DNA of 64,000 nucleotides from an uncultured Aquimarina sp. Lineage in GTDB: Bacteria; Bacteroidota; Bacteroidia; Flavobacteriales; Flavobacteriaceae. Positions within the stretch are counted from its first letter, which is position 1. The number at the start of each line of letters is the position of its first letter. The stretch is from positions 1-64,000 of the forward strand of contig NZ_CANLYD010000016.1 in assembly GCF_947495315.1 (NCBI RefSeq). The letters are read 5' to 3'. The notes under the pieces are model-generated. The model did not search any database. It had not been told where the DNA came from and saw only the letters and a list, made by a program, of their open reading frames with translations. Both the position numbers and the translations under genes were made by a program. Below are positions 1 to 8,342 of the stretch, piece by piece.

Positions 1-58
1 CTCTTGCCCACAACGTTAAATCTGCAAGCGAGCGAAGCGAAGATTGCAGATTTAACGT
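1..58. repeat. 58-bp direct repeat, copy 1, carrying a micro-cassette-like hairpin
   Basis: These 58 bases recur identically at 3058-3115. Bases 1-14 match the right arm of the palindromic site seen in full at 2838-3071, so a further site probably lies left of the window. Bases 13-27 and 44-58 are a perfect 15-bp inverted pair (ACGTTAAATCTGCAA and its complement) around a 16-base purine-rich spacer. In the logic of the neighbouring array this is a unit with boundary motifs but no gene. The function is inferred. Confidence 0.8.
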
Positions 59-213
59 TTAATATATGTGTCGTAGCTGTGGTAAATGTTACCCAACTTT
101 CGACGATTTCTGTGCATTGGTTGCTATATTTTTCCTTTTGCAAGCATTGCGCTATCCTAAATATACAAAGACCATTCGATTAATCACTAATCAGCTATGA
201 TCACATATATGTT
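57..213. repeat. attC-like imperfect palindrome, 157 bp (site B)
   Basis: The left arm (57-79) and right arm (192-213) pair as an imperfect hairpin (AATATATGTGTCGTAGCTG against CAGCTATGATCACATATAT). The site runs from the base after an AAC to the base before GTTAGCGG. Its length equals that of sites 1167-1323 and 2053-2209, although its centre has diverged. This resembles an integron attC site, but the cores do not fit the strict RYYYAAC/GTTRRRY consensus. Confidence 0.6.
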
Positions 214-225
214 GTTAGCGGTAGT

Positions 226-1059
226 TTATTTTATTTCCGTATTTACTATTATTCCTTTTTTCCAAGTCTCGATTTTCACTACTTCTCCTTTTAGGTTATA
301 ATAGTATTGTTTGTCAATCGGTTTGTCATCTTTAAAAATTCCTTCGTATTTTGTGTTTCCATTTTCATAAAATTCGCGATAAACTCCATTTTTATCAAGG
401 TCAATTATTTCCGATTCCGTTTTTAAAAATCCGTTGGGATAATACTCTTTAAAACTCTCTTTTTCTATATCACCTTGTAATTCTTTAATTGTCCGTTGAA
501 TTTTTACAGAACCATCTTCATAATATTCCGTTTCGACTGTTGCTTTTAAGTCATGCCCATCGTGTTTGCTATACAGATATGAGTATGTTGAGTTTTTACT
601 CAAAAGTCCATTTTCGTAGAATTCCTGCGTACCCATTTCCTTGTCAGCGGTATAAAAATCAATCCAGTCTAATTTTCCATTTTCTCGATAGTAAAAATAA
701 TTACCTTGTCTTAAACCACAGAAATAATTGCATTTAGATTTAAGAGTTCCATTTTCATAGTAATCTTTCCATTCTCCATGCTTCTTTCCTTTTCGGATAT
801 CTAAGTTGTTTCCAACTCCACAACCGGCAATGTAAATTTTTGTGTGATTGGTTTCATATTGACAATCTTTGAATTCTCCTTGCGTTTTTATTTCTCCGTT
901 TTTGTAATATTCAATATAATCACCTATTAGAGTGTTATCTACAATAAAACCTTTTATTTTGATTTTTCCATTATCATATTTTTCAGTGTATTCTTTTTGA
1001 GAAAACATTGAATTACAAAAAAGGAATATTGTTATAAGAAAGATAAGTTTTTGACTCAT
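226..1059 (-). CDS. YwqK-like MORN-variant repeat protein (secreted)
   Basis: The 277-residue product begins with a hydrophobic signal segment (residues 1-20). It then consists of repeated units of the kind E(F/Y)YxNGxxKxxG, for example EYYENGTLKSK, EFYENGLLSKN, EYYPNGFLKTE and EFYENGNTKYEG. This is the MORN_2 pattern of YwqK-family proteins, some of which are annotated as antitoxins. The gene is the only ORF of a cassette bounded by GTTAGCGGTA at 214-223 and TACCGCTAAC at 1157-1166. The stop codon lies two bases from the boundary. Repeat membership is clear. A toxin-antitoxin role is not supported by a partner gene here. Confidence 0.75.
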   Translation of the reverse strand: MSQKLIFLITIFLFCNSMFSQKEYTEKYDNGKIKIKGFIVDNTLIGDYIEYYKNGEIKTQGEFKDCQYETNHTKIYIAGCGVGNNLDIRKGKKHGEWKDYYENGTLKSKCNYFCGLRQGNYFYYRENGKLDWIDFYTADKEMGTQEFYENGLLSKNSTYSYLYSKHDGHDLKATVETEYYEDGSVKIQRTIKELQGDIEKESFKEYYPNGFLKTESEIIDLDKNGVYREFYENGNTKYEGIFKDDKPIDKQYYYNLKGEVVKIETWKKGIIVNTEIK

Positions 1060-1166
1060 ATTATCACATTTTTATCAAATGTAATTTCATTTGCAATTAT
1101 AATCTAGGATGGATTAGGGAAGTGATGTTTTTAATTAGGGAAACATTATTTCATATTACCGCTAAC

Positions 1167-1323
1167 GTTTAATATATGAATCGGAGCAAGGCAAGTAAGC
1201 CAGAACCAATCGATCTATCTGCGCATTTTTATTTCTTATTCAATTTATAAAAATTTAGCGCCACCGCAAAAAAGGAATGATCTTTCGATTGGCACTAAAC
1301 TTTGCTCTGATTTCATATATAAT
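1167..1323. repeat. attC-like imperfect palindrome, 157 bp (site C)
   Basis: The left arm from 1167 (AATATATGAATCGGAGCAA) pairs with the right arm ending at 1323 (TTTGCTCTGATTTCATATAT). A second paired block, ACCAATCGATC near 1205 with GATCTTTCGATTGG near 1280, lies inside. It is close in sequence to site 2053-2209 and has the same length. It separates two gene units whose flanking inverted pairs differ, as attC sites separate integron cassettes. Confidence 0.65.
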
Positions 1324-1324
1324 G

Positions 1325-2029
1325 TTAGCCACTGGCTTTTTCCGTTACTTTATTCACTTTTACATAAAACCAAGGTGAAGATTCAAATCCGTTTTTCTCG
1401 TCATTCATATATTCCACCATTTCAGTCCATTTATCATTTTCATTAATCAGTCCGTATTCGTTTATTTCAATTCCGAATTTTTCTATTAGGTCATTAGCCA
1501 AATCGTGGCAATGAAAACTGTGAAATTCACTACTATCTTCAATTCCGATCAAGTCGTATCCTAAAGTTTGTTCGTCATTATTTTCGGTAATTCCAGTTTT
1601 TAGATTTATTGAAAGTCCGATTTCTCCGAGATTTGTCTTTTCAGGATTGAATATTTTTAGTAATTCATTTCTTTCTGATTCCGGAAAGGTTATACTCAAA
1701 ATTTCACTCTCTGAATTGGGGAAAAATGAGTTTTTGTATTCAGTTAGAGTGTTTAAATCGGCAAATGTACAAATCCATCCGATTTTGTTTTCCTCCATTT
1801 TTTTGTCCGTCCAATTTTGAACTTCTTTTATCAGTTTTTCGTTAAGATTAAAATCTGATTTTGTTTCTGAATCAATTTTTGTTCCGTTTTCAGTCCGCGA
1901 AATTGACCAAGCGTCAAAAAATGAATCATTTATACAAGTGCTACAAGTATATATTTTTTTTCCTTCGTAAGTTCCAAAATTAGAATCACGAAGTTTAATT
2001 AAATAGTATGCTCCAATATAGTATTTCAA
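1325..2029 (-). CDS. Uncharacterised cassette protein
   Basis: The 234-residue product has no signal peptide or membrane segment and is acidic. I do not recognise a family. A CxxC pair occurs near residues 29-32 (CSTC), and a His/Cys cluster (FHSFHCHDL) near residue 170 could bind metal, but neither is diagnostic. The stop codon (1325-1327) lies inside the boundary motif GTTAGCCAC (1324-1332), whose complement GTGGCTAAC stands at 2044-2052, just upstream of the start. The gene therefore fills its cassette completely. Immunity-like or stress functions are common for such cargo, but nothing here shows one. Confidence 0.7.
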   Translation of the reverse strand: MKYYIGAYYLIKLRDSNFGTYEGKKIYTCSTCINDSFFDAWSISRTENGTKIDSETKSDFNLNEKLIKEVQNWTDKKMEENKIGWICTFADLNTLTEYKNSFFPNSESEILSITFPESERNELLKIFNPEKTNLGEIGLSINLKTGITENNDEQTLGYDLIGIEDSSEFHSFHCHDLANDLIEKFGIEINEYGLINENDKWTEMVEYMNDEKNGFESSPWFYVKVNKVTEKASG

Positions 2030-2052
2030 ACTTTTCTGTGCTTGTGGCTAAC

Positions 2053-2209
2053 GCCAAATATATGAATCGGAGCAAGGCAAATAAGCTTGAACCAATTGAT
2101 TTATCTGCGCATTTTTATTTCTTGTTAATTTATAAAAATCTAGCGTCACTGTAAAAAAGGGAATGACCTTTCGATTGACACTAAACTTTGCTCTGATTTC
2201 ATATATGAT
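2053..2209. repeat. attC-like imperfect palindrome, 157 bp (site D)
   Basis: It is nearly a copy of 1167-1323. Both contain AATATATGAATCGGAGCAAG at the left, TTATCTGCGCATTTTTATTT or a close variant in the middle and CTTTGCTCTGATTTCATATA at the right, so both fold into the same imperfect hairpin. It begins directly after GTGGCTAAC of the previous unit and ends directly before GTTATAAGC of the next. Confidence 0.65.
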
Positions 2210-2210
2210 G

Positions 2211-2810
2211 TTATAAGCTTGTGTTTTTCCATTCGTTTATTATAAAGATAGTTGAATCTAAGCTTATTTCACGAGGTATTGGAAACTCGGGAATACCTTC
2301 TTTTAAGATTTCATCAGCGGCTGTTCCACATAAATATAAGCCGTGTTTTTCGGCATATTTATACATACTATCTAATTTTACTTTGTTTATATTTCGCTTT
2401 TTTTCCGTACCAATTGAATCAATAATATAAGAGAAATAACGATCACTCTTATAGTCATATCTTAAACTGATAAGAGTTTCTAAGTTTTCATTTATTCTTT
2501 TTGAATATTCAACTGTTTCTGAAATTTTGGTTTCTGTTAATGGATCTATCAGTACCAATTTTTCTATAGATAAGTTATTGTTAACAGCTAGTTTGAATTC
2601 AGTACATTTTTCATATCTAGAGTATTTAAGGGTGTCATTAGGTTTAATTTCAGTCCAAATACCATCTTCCTCAGTTGTTATCCAATAAGTTATTTCACCT
2701 TTAATCCATTTACCATCAATGGGCGCAATTTCTTGGATAATTTCATTTTGCTCATCCTTACAAGAGAAGGCAATTGATAAAAAGATTAAAAAGTAAATTA
2801 TGTTTTTCAT
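2211..2810 (-). CDS. Uncharacterised lipoprotein in a cassette
   Basis: The 199-residue product starts with a short lipoprotein signal (FLIFLSIAFSC, Cys 17), so it is probably anchored in the envelope. The rest is a soluble domain of unknown family rich in Glu, Ile and Lys. The TAA stop (2211-2213) is part of the boundary GTTATAAGC (2210-2218), and the complementary GCTTATAAC lies at 2829-2837, 19 bases upstream of the start. As in the previous unit, boundary and coding sequence are packed together with no room for a separate terminator. Confidence 0.7.
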   Translation of the reverse strand: MKNIIYFLIFLSIAFSCKDEQNEIIQEIAPIDGKWIKGEITYWITTEEDGIWTEIKPNDTLKYSRYEKCTEFKLAVNNNLSIEKLVLIDPLTETKISETVEYSKRINENLETLISLRYDYKSDRYFSYIIDSIGTEKKRNINKVKLDSMYKYAEKHGLYLCGTAADEILKEGIPEFPIPREISLDSTIFIINEWKNTSL

Positions 2811-2837
2811 TTAGTTATTTATACACTTGCTTATAAC

Positions 2838-3071
2838 GTTGTGGGCAAGAGCTGCGGTCAGCAGCGTCTTGGCCCTCAACTAACTAGTTAGTTGGCAAGG
2901 GGCAAGGGGTTGTTGGCCGTTGCTTCTTGCCTGGTGTTATCTGCTGTCTTTGCTGAGCCACCATAAGTAAGCCTAACATTTCAACGATAACATCGGTATC
3001 CAGAACCTCTTCGCAGTAGCCTAGAAGGTGTAAATATGCGAGAAGAGCCGATCACAGCTCTTGCCCACAAC
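2838..3071. repeat. attC-like imperfect palindrome, 234 bp (site E)
   Basis: The outer arms 2838-2859 (starting GTTGTGGGCAAGAGCTG) and 3050-3071 match at 20 of 22 positions as an inverted pair. The interior differs from the 157-bp sites and holds a perfect 18-bp palindrome (CAACTAACTAGTTAGTTG) and several G/C-rich inverted segments around TTGGCC and GCAAGG. It lies between the third gene unit and the second 58-bp repeat. It could be a second subtype of the same kind of site or a composite of two. Confidence 0.5.
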
Positions 3072-3115
3072 GTTAAATCTGCAAGCGAGCGAAGCGAAGA
3101 TTGCAGATTTAACGT
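3058..3115. repeat. 58-bp direct repeat, copy 2, carrying a micro-cassette-like hairpin
   Basis: It is identical to 1-58. The inverted arms are 3070-3084 and 3101-3115. Similarity to the left copy stops at 3116, after which the AT-rich non-array sequence begins. This marks the right end of the cassette-like array. Confidence 0.8.
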
Positions 3116-3305
3116 GTGAGTATAGTTACAAAAGGTAACTATATATCTTTTATATCTTTATCTATAGCCATAGAATTAAACGTATAATAAAATATACTTC
3201 TATGGCTATGATTATTCTTTATTAAAGAAACATATAATTTCCTAATTATAAAAGAATCGCATAGATTGTTTTTTGTCCACAAAAATAAAGCACCACAAAT
3301 ATTCT
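3116..3305. other. Gene-free AT-rich stretch with two perfect hairpins
   Basis: No credible gene is seen. Two perfect inverted pairs are present: TATAGTTAC/GTAACTATA at 3121-3143, and ATAGCCATAGAA/TTCTATGGCTAT at 3164-3209 with a 22-base AT-rich loop. They could be transcription end structures or remnants of palindromic elements next to the array. Confidence 0.5.
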
Positions 3306-3490
3306 TTAGTTTAAAAAAACTTTTAAAATAGCATACACTAATTCTTTAGGTATAGTTCGCCCTGCTGCTTTATTTTTTACGGTTTCAAAAGAAGATCTAA
3401 AATCACAGCCGTTTTTAAATTTGCTAAGTCCATAGGTTGTCTTATATTTTGGTATATTTTCTCTGTGGTATTTTGAGCATGTAACAATAG
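3306..3490 (-). pseudogene. Relic of the 3' end of a topoisomerase III gene
   Basis: Reading the minus strand gives KFKNGCDFRSSFETVKNKA followed by KELVYAILK and a stop at 3306-3308. This closely matches the last zinc-ribbon repeat of the intact topB at 5873-8185 (EFKNGCDFRCSFETVRSKA, KELVYSILK). Several zinc ligands have changed: the CPKC pair reads CSKY, and the Cys of TAYGC reads Leu. No start codon or upstream topB sequence is attached. I read it as a decaying partial duplication or the remains of a second topB copy. Confidence 0.8.
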
Positions 3491-3504
3491 TAATTATGGT
3501 CGTT

Positions 3505-4830
3505 TTAGTTGCTTTTTTGTAGTAACTCCTTAACGGTTATCCATTCAGGATCAGTATGTAAAGAAACAAATTCTTTATTTACTAAAAAGCCTTGATGACC
3601 TTCCCATTTTCTCCATATAAGAACTTTAATAATTTTCAAACTTATTTTTTTAGACTTTTTATTATTTGTTTGAGCAAGTTTAATAGAAGCGTTATAAAGT
3701 TGTTCATTACTAAGGTCTCCATAAAATTTGATAGCTTTTCTTATATACATATTTGCAGAGTCTGATTCTTTTCTAGTAACTAGCTCTTCAAATTTTTTGT
3801 AACTTTTTTGTGCACTATCTCTAGCAGTTTTCATTTGTAACTCTGCTTCTTCAATACTTGGTTGTTGATATGTAATTCCGTGGTAATATGCGTATACCTC
3901 AATAGGTTCTAGCAAACCCAATGCCAATCTTCTATCATTTACGTTGGCTGGATCCTCAATAGGATAAGGAGAATCTTTTCCCATGCTAGCTCCAAAAGTT
4001 TGTTTTTGCCAAGTCGCCCTAGCAATTCTATCATGTAATTCTGCATAATGATTAGGATCTGTATCTCCTTTTTCTATAGCTTTTTTTATTAATGATAAAC
4101 ATTGTTCCTTAAAAAAAACATCAGGATAATGCTGCGGAATTGCCCAACTGATTTTAGCCCCTTTTTCACCAACTAACTTATATCCTGGCCAGCCATGAAT
4201 ATTAATGATACTATCTAATTTTTGTCGATTAATTTCCCATCTGTTTTCTACTGGTGTAAATAGTCTGGAATAATCTTCATCCGTTGCGGTACTATCTAAT
4301 AATTCAATGTTTTGGTCATATTCAGATAAAGTTTGTTGATCTAGTTTCCATAAATTTTCCAGAGCTTTAAGAAGCTCAGGATTCTGAATTGATTTTAGGT
4401 ATGACTCTTCTAATTTAATGGTTTTGGTAATTAAAACATCCCATCTTGGATCACTTTTTAGAGAAGAAAACTCAGGAAGTGTATTCAATAACTCTGAATC
4501 TTTAAGGCCTGTTTCTATAGCTTTTTCTATAGAATTAAAAGCTTTGTCATTTTCCCCTTTTGGACCATAAATAGTAGCACATACTAGGTAGTTTTCCCAA
4601 TTTTGTTTTGGCATGCGTTCAGTTGCTTGAAACAACTTATCTGCTGCTTCAACACTCGGATTTTGGTTTAAAATCTCATACGCTTTAATTAGAGAATCAG
4701 TCCAACTTATTTTTTGTGATTCATTATTATTATCTTTTATAGTATTACTGCAGCTGCAAAGTAAAATAGATGTACAAATATTTAGCCCTACCCACAATTT
4801 AAGTGTTTTATTGTTTCTCATACCTTTCAT
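3505..4830 (-). CDS. DUF6624-type lipoprotein with TPR-like N-terminal part
   Basis: The 441-residue product has a lipobox signal (residues about 12-27, LCSCS), so it should be an envelope lipoprotein. Residues about 40-140 look like helical TPR-type repeats (NYLVCATIYGPKGENDKAF). The central part contains the block IHGWPGYKLVGEKGAK followed by AIPQH and a DPNHYAELHDRIA segment, which I associate with the DUF6624 family. NDRRLALGLLEPIEVYAYYH is a further conserved-looking block. No enzymatic motif is evident. It stands alone between the topB relic and an AraC regulator on the same strand. Confidence 0.65.
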   Translation of the reverse strand: MKGMRNNKTLKLWVGLNICTSILLCSCSNTIKDNNNESQKISWTDSLIKAYEILNQNPSVEAADKLFQATERMPKQNWENYLVCATIYGPKGENDKAFNSIEKAIETGLKDSELLNTLPEFSSLKSDPRWDVLITKTIKLEESYLKSIQNPELLKALENLWKLDQQTLSEYDQNIELLDSTATDEDYSRLFTPVENRWEINRQKLDSIINIHGWPGYKLVGEKGAKISWAIPQHYPDVFFKEQCLSLIKKAIEKGDTDPNHYAELHDRIARATWQKQTFGASMGKDSPYPIEDPANVNDRRLALGLLEPIEVYAYYHGITYQQPSIEEAELQMKTARDSAQKSYKKFEELVTRKESDSANMYIRKAIKFYGDLSNEQLYNASIKLAQTNNKKSKKISLKIIKVLIWRKWEGHQGFLVNKEFVSLHTDPEWITVKELLQKSN

Positions 4831-4896
4831 TTTAGGATTAATAAGTACAAATAAAAACCTATGCTGTTTAAAAAAATAGAATGAAATTTGCCTTGT

Positions 4897-5739
4897 TTAA
4901 ATTTTTAGATATTCGCTAGGTAAGTGGTTCGTCATAGATTTGAATACTCGTATGAAGTGACTTTGATCCGAAAAACCGCAAATATGTGCAATTTCGGTAA
5001 GGGAGTAATGTGAAGACCCTAAAATTTTAAGGGAACGATTTACTTTTAGTTTTCTTGTATATTCACCTAAGGTACATTGAAAATGTTTTTTAAAATTCTT
5101 TGAAATAGTAGTAGGATGCACGTTTACATGATATGCCAATTCTTTCAGTGAAATATTTTCATTCCATCTATCATTTAATATATCTCGAACAGATAGTATC
5201 CACGAAGGAGATAATGTTTGGTCATAAGATTTTTCTGAATTTTCAAGAAATGACAAAAATAACATCTCTATAGAAGCATATGATTGTAAATCGTTTATTT
5301 GAGCTTCTTTCATCAATTTTATAAAAGTAAAATGACCATCATAATTCTTTTTTGTGGCGAACTCAATATCAGTTTCCGTATAATTATATTTTTTTAAGAA
5401 GTTGTTACTTAGCTCTAAACTTATATGTTTAGAGGGAAAAGTGTAATATATATTTTTATGTGGTTCAAGAGAGTGATAATAGTTTATGGAACCACTAACG
5501 CGATCCATCTCTTTTCCCTTTCTGTACTCTTTATTACCTCCATATAGTACAAAACTAATTAGAGGGTTTTCATGTGCATGCCAAACTCCGGTCTCAACTT
5601 GGTCTTGATAGTTAGATATACCAATTAAAAAATCTTTAAAATCTTGAATTTGATAACTTGGAGCTAAATACTGACCTTTCTTTAGAATGGTTTTTTTATT
5701 ATCTGACGTTCTTAAGTTTTTGGTTTGGTCAAAAATCAT
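4897..5739 (-). CDS. AraC-family transcriptional regulator
   Basis: The 280-residue protein has an N-terminal cupin-like sensing part (VWHAHENPLISFVLYGG near residues 50-70). Its C-terminal AraC double helix-turn-helix covers about 185-280. The first helix pair includes ISLKELAYHVNVHPTTISKN and the second includes LTEIAHICGFSDQSHFIRVF, ending in the usual HLPSEYLK. It is cytoplasmic and DNA-binding. The effector cannot be read from the sequence. The lipoprotein gene 66 bases downstream on the same strand may be co-transcribed or regulated. Confidence 0.9.
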   Translation of the reverse strand: MIFDQTKNLRTSDNKKTILKKGQYLAPSYQIQDFKDFLIGISNYQDQVETGVWHAHENPLISFVLYGGNKEYRKGKEMDRVSGSINYYHSLEPHKNIYYTFPSKHISLELSNNFLKKYNYTETDIEFATKKNYDGHFTFIKLMKEAQINDLQSYASIEMLFLSFLENSEKSYDQTLSPSWILSVRDILNDRWNENISLKELAYHVNVHPTTISKNFKKHFQCTLGEYTRKLKVNRSLKILGSSHYSLTEIAHICGFSDQSHFIRVFKSMTNHLPSEYLKI

Positions 5740-5872
5740 CTATAAAACGATGTATTTTAATTATTTCTACCGATTAGATTATATAAAGAAACACATAATC
5801 TTTCTTATAAAGCAAAAGGAGATACCGATATTTTTAATACGATCTAAGTAGTATATGATACAATTCACATAT

Positions 5873-8185
5873 TTAGTTGATAACACCTTTCAAAATAGAA
5901 TATACCAATTCTTTAGACATAACTTGTCCTGTGGCTTTACTTCTTACAGTTTCAAAGGAACATCTAAAATCACAGCCGTTTTTAAACTCACTGCACCCGT
6001 AAGCTGTTTTACCCTTCAGTACATATCCATTATTGCATTTAGGACAAGGCATTTGATCGGCTGCTGTATGAGATGTTGGAGTAGGAGTAGCTTTCTTTGG
6101 TTCTAAAAGTATTTTAAAATCAGTATCAAAACGCAATAATCCTTCTGCAGAACCAGTATCGGTTTTGAAACCTTTTAGATTAACCGTACATCCTTTTTTC
6201 AATAATCGGATATATTGTTTTTCGGATATTTTCTTATTTAGATAGCTAAAAGGTAATTGAAAATCACATCCTTCTTTAAATGCGCTACAACCATAGGCGG
6301 ATTTTCCTTTTAGAATGGTTCCTTTTTGGCATTTTGGACATTGCTCTTCGGTAATAAGAGTATTTTTTTTGACCCCTTTTTTAGTTGTTTCTTTTTGTTT
6401 TTGGGCAGTGGTGTGGGATATGTTAGCGCGTACTTTTTCAGTTCTCACTTCATACACCAAATGATCTACCATCTGTTTCATATTCTTTATAAATGCACCT
6501 GCGTTAAATGCACCTTTCTCAATCTCCTTAAGTTGCTTTTCCCATCTTCCGGTTAATTCGGCAGAAGTCAGTAGTTTGTTTTGGATAGTATCAATTAACT
6601 GAATTCCAGTACTTGTGGGTAAGATTTGCTTTTTATTTCGCTCTATATATTTACGTTTGAATAGTGTTTCTATGATATTCGCCCGAGTAGAAGGTCGTCC
6701 GATGCCATTTTCTTTCATCAGTTCACGCATCTCATCATCATCAACTTGTTTTCCAGCTGTTTCCATAGCCCTAAGTAAGGTGGCTTCTGTGAATTGTTTA
6801 GGAGGTTTGGTTTCCTTTTCTAGAAAAGAAGGTTCGTGAGGTCCTTTTTCTCCTTTTGCAAAAGCAGGAAGAATTCCGGTTTCTTTTTTACCGGGTGTAT
6901 TGGGGTTTTCAAAAACAACCCGCCATCCTTTTTCAATAATTACCTTACCTGTAGTTTTAAATGAGACAGTATCAGCTTTTCCAATTACTGTGGTATTAGC
7001 AACCTTACAATCATCATAGAAAACTGTTATAAAACGTTTTGTAATAATATCATACACCTGTTTTTGATTGTATTGCAGATTTATTTGTTCTCCAGTTGGA
7101 ATAATCGCGTGGTGATCTGTGACTTTTTTGTCATTGAAAACTTTAGTAGATTTTTTAATCTTCTTACCTAACAATGGTTTTGTTAGCGTATTATAATCTG
7201 TTAGTTTTTCTAGAATTCCCGGAACTTTAGGGTAGACATCATTGGGTAGAAAAGTGGTATCCACTCTGGGATACGTAACTACTTTTTGCTCGTATAACTT
7301 CTGAACAATTTTTAAGGTTTCATCTGCAGAAAATCCAAATTTTGTATTACAATATACCTGCAATCCAGTTAGATCAAATAATTTTGGAGCATATTCTTTT
7401 CCATCTTTTTTGGTAATAGAAACAATTTCAAAATCACTTTCTTTTACTTTATTGGCTAACAGTTCACCATCTTCTTTTTTTAAGAAACGTCCTTCTTCAT
7501 AACTAAATAATGTATCCCTATATAACGTCTGTAGTTCCCAGTAGGGTTGTGGTTTAAAGTTTAGGATCTCTTTATATCTATTAACTACCATTGCCAAACT
7601 AGGAGTTTGCACTCTTCCTATGGATAATACTTGCTTGTATCCGCCATGTTTTACGGTATACAATCTGGTAGCGTTCATTCCTAGCAACCAATCGCCAATC
7701 GCTCTCGAAAATCCTGCATAATATAAATTATCATATTGTTCAGAAGGTTTTAGGTTATTAAACCCTTCTTTTATGGCTTCAGTAGTTAATGAAGAAATCC
7801 ATAAACGTTGTATTTCTCCGGTATATCCAGCCTGATGAATCACCCATCGTTGTATCAGTTCTCCTTCTTGTCCGGCATCCCCACAATTGATTACCAAACT
7901 TGCTTTGTCGAAGAGTGATTTTACGATATCGAATTGTTTTTGAATCCCTTGATTATCCACCACCTTGGTTTTAAACTTCTCCGGAAGCATAGGTAGATTA
8001 TTCAGATCCCAACTTTTCCAATATGGTTTGTAGTCATTAGGTTCATACAAAGTACATAGGTGTCCAAAAGTATAGGTAACGGCATATCCATTTCCTTCAT
8101 AATAACCATCACGCTTTGTATTAGCCCCCAGAACGGTAGCAATTTCTCGCGCAACACTTGGTTTTTCGGCTATACAAACCTTCAT
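5873..8185 (-). CDS. topB: DNA topoisomerase III (type IA) with two C-terminal zinc ribbons
   Basis: The 770-residue type IA topoisomerase relaxes and decatenates DNA by single-strand passage. The Toprim domain starts at IAEKPSVAREIA. The active-site tyrosine is Tyr305 in VVTYPRVDTTFLP. RVQTPSLAM (191-199) and GIGRPSTRANIIETL are typical of the family. Two C-terminal repeats with CPKC and YGC...GCDF near residues 620-650 and 710-745 look like topoisomerase zinc ribbons. The acidic Toprim triad reads CGDAGQEGEL, so the middle Asp of DxDxE is Gly105. I recall this variant from Bacteroidota TopB-like proteins. A partial relic of its 3' end lies at 3306-3490. Confidence 0.92.
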   Translation of the reverse strand: MKVCIAEKPSVAREIATVLGANTKRDGYYEGNGYAVTYTFGHLCTLYEPNDYKPYWKSWDLNNLPMLPEKFKTKVVDNQGIQKQFDIVKSLFDKASLVINCGDAGQEGELIQRWVIHQAGYTGEIQRLWISSLTTEAIKEGFNNLKPSEQYDNLYYAGFSRAIGDWLLGMNATRLYTVKHGGYKQVLSIGRVQTPSLAMVVNRYKEILNFKPQPYWELQTLYRDTLFSYEEGRFLKKEDGELLANKVKESDFEIVSITKKDGKEYAPKLFDLTGLQVYCNTKFGFSADETLKIVQKLYEQKVVTYPRVDTTFLPNDVYPKVPGILEKLTDYNTLTKPLLGKKIKKSTKVFNDKKVTDHHAIIPTGEQINLQYNQKQVYDIITKRFITVFYDDCKVANTTVIGKADTVSFKTTGKVIIEKGWRVVFENPNTPGKKETGILPAFAKGEKGPHEPSFLEKETKPPKQFTEATLLRAMETAGKQVDDDEMRELMKENGIGRPSTRANIIETLFKRKYIERNKKQILPTSTGIQLIDTIQNKLLTSAELTGRWEKQLKEIEKGAFNAGAFIKNMKQMVDHLVYEVRTEKVRANISHTTAQKQKETTKKGVKKNTLITEEQCPKCQKGTILKGKSAYGCSAFKEGCDFQLPFSYLNKKISEKQYIRLLKKGCTVNLKGFKTDTGSAEGLLRFDTDFKILLEPKKATPTPTSHTAADQMPCPKCNNGYVLKGKTAYGCSEFKNGCDFRCSFETVRSKATGQVMSKELVYSILKGVIN

Positions 8186-8342
8186 GAATAATCCTCTTTA
8201 TTAACGAGTCGAAAAGTAAGGAATTTTAACTAAAAATGACAGTTATGGTTATTGAGGATATCACGTTTTAGTTTGCCAAGATCACGATCTTGATAGGAAA
8301 ACTACTAGATATCAGTCAATTTTGTATAAAACCTTTAGCGAT

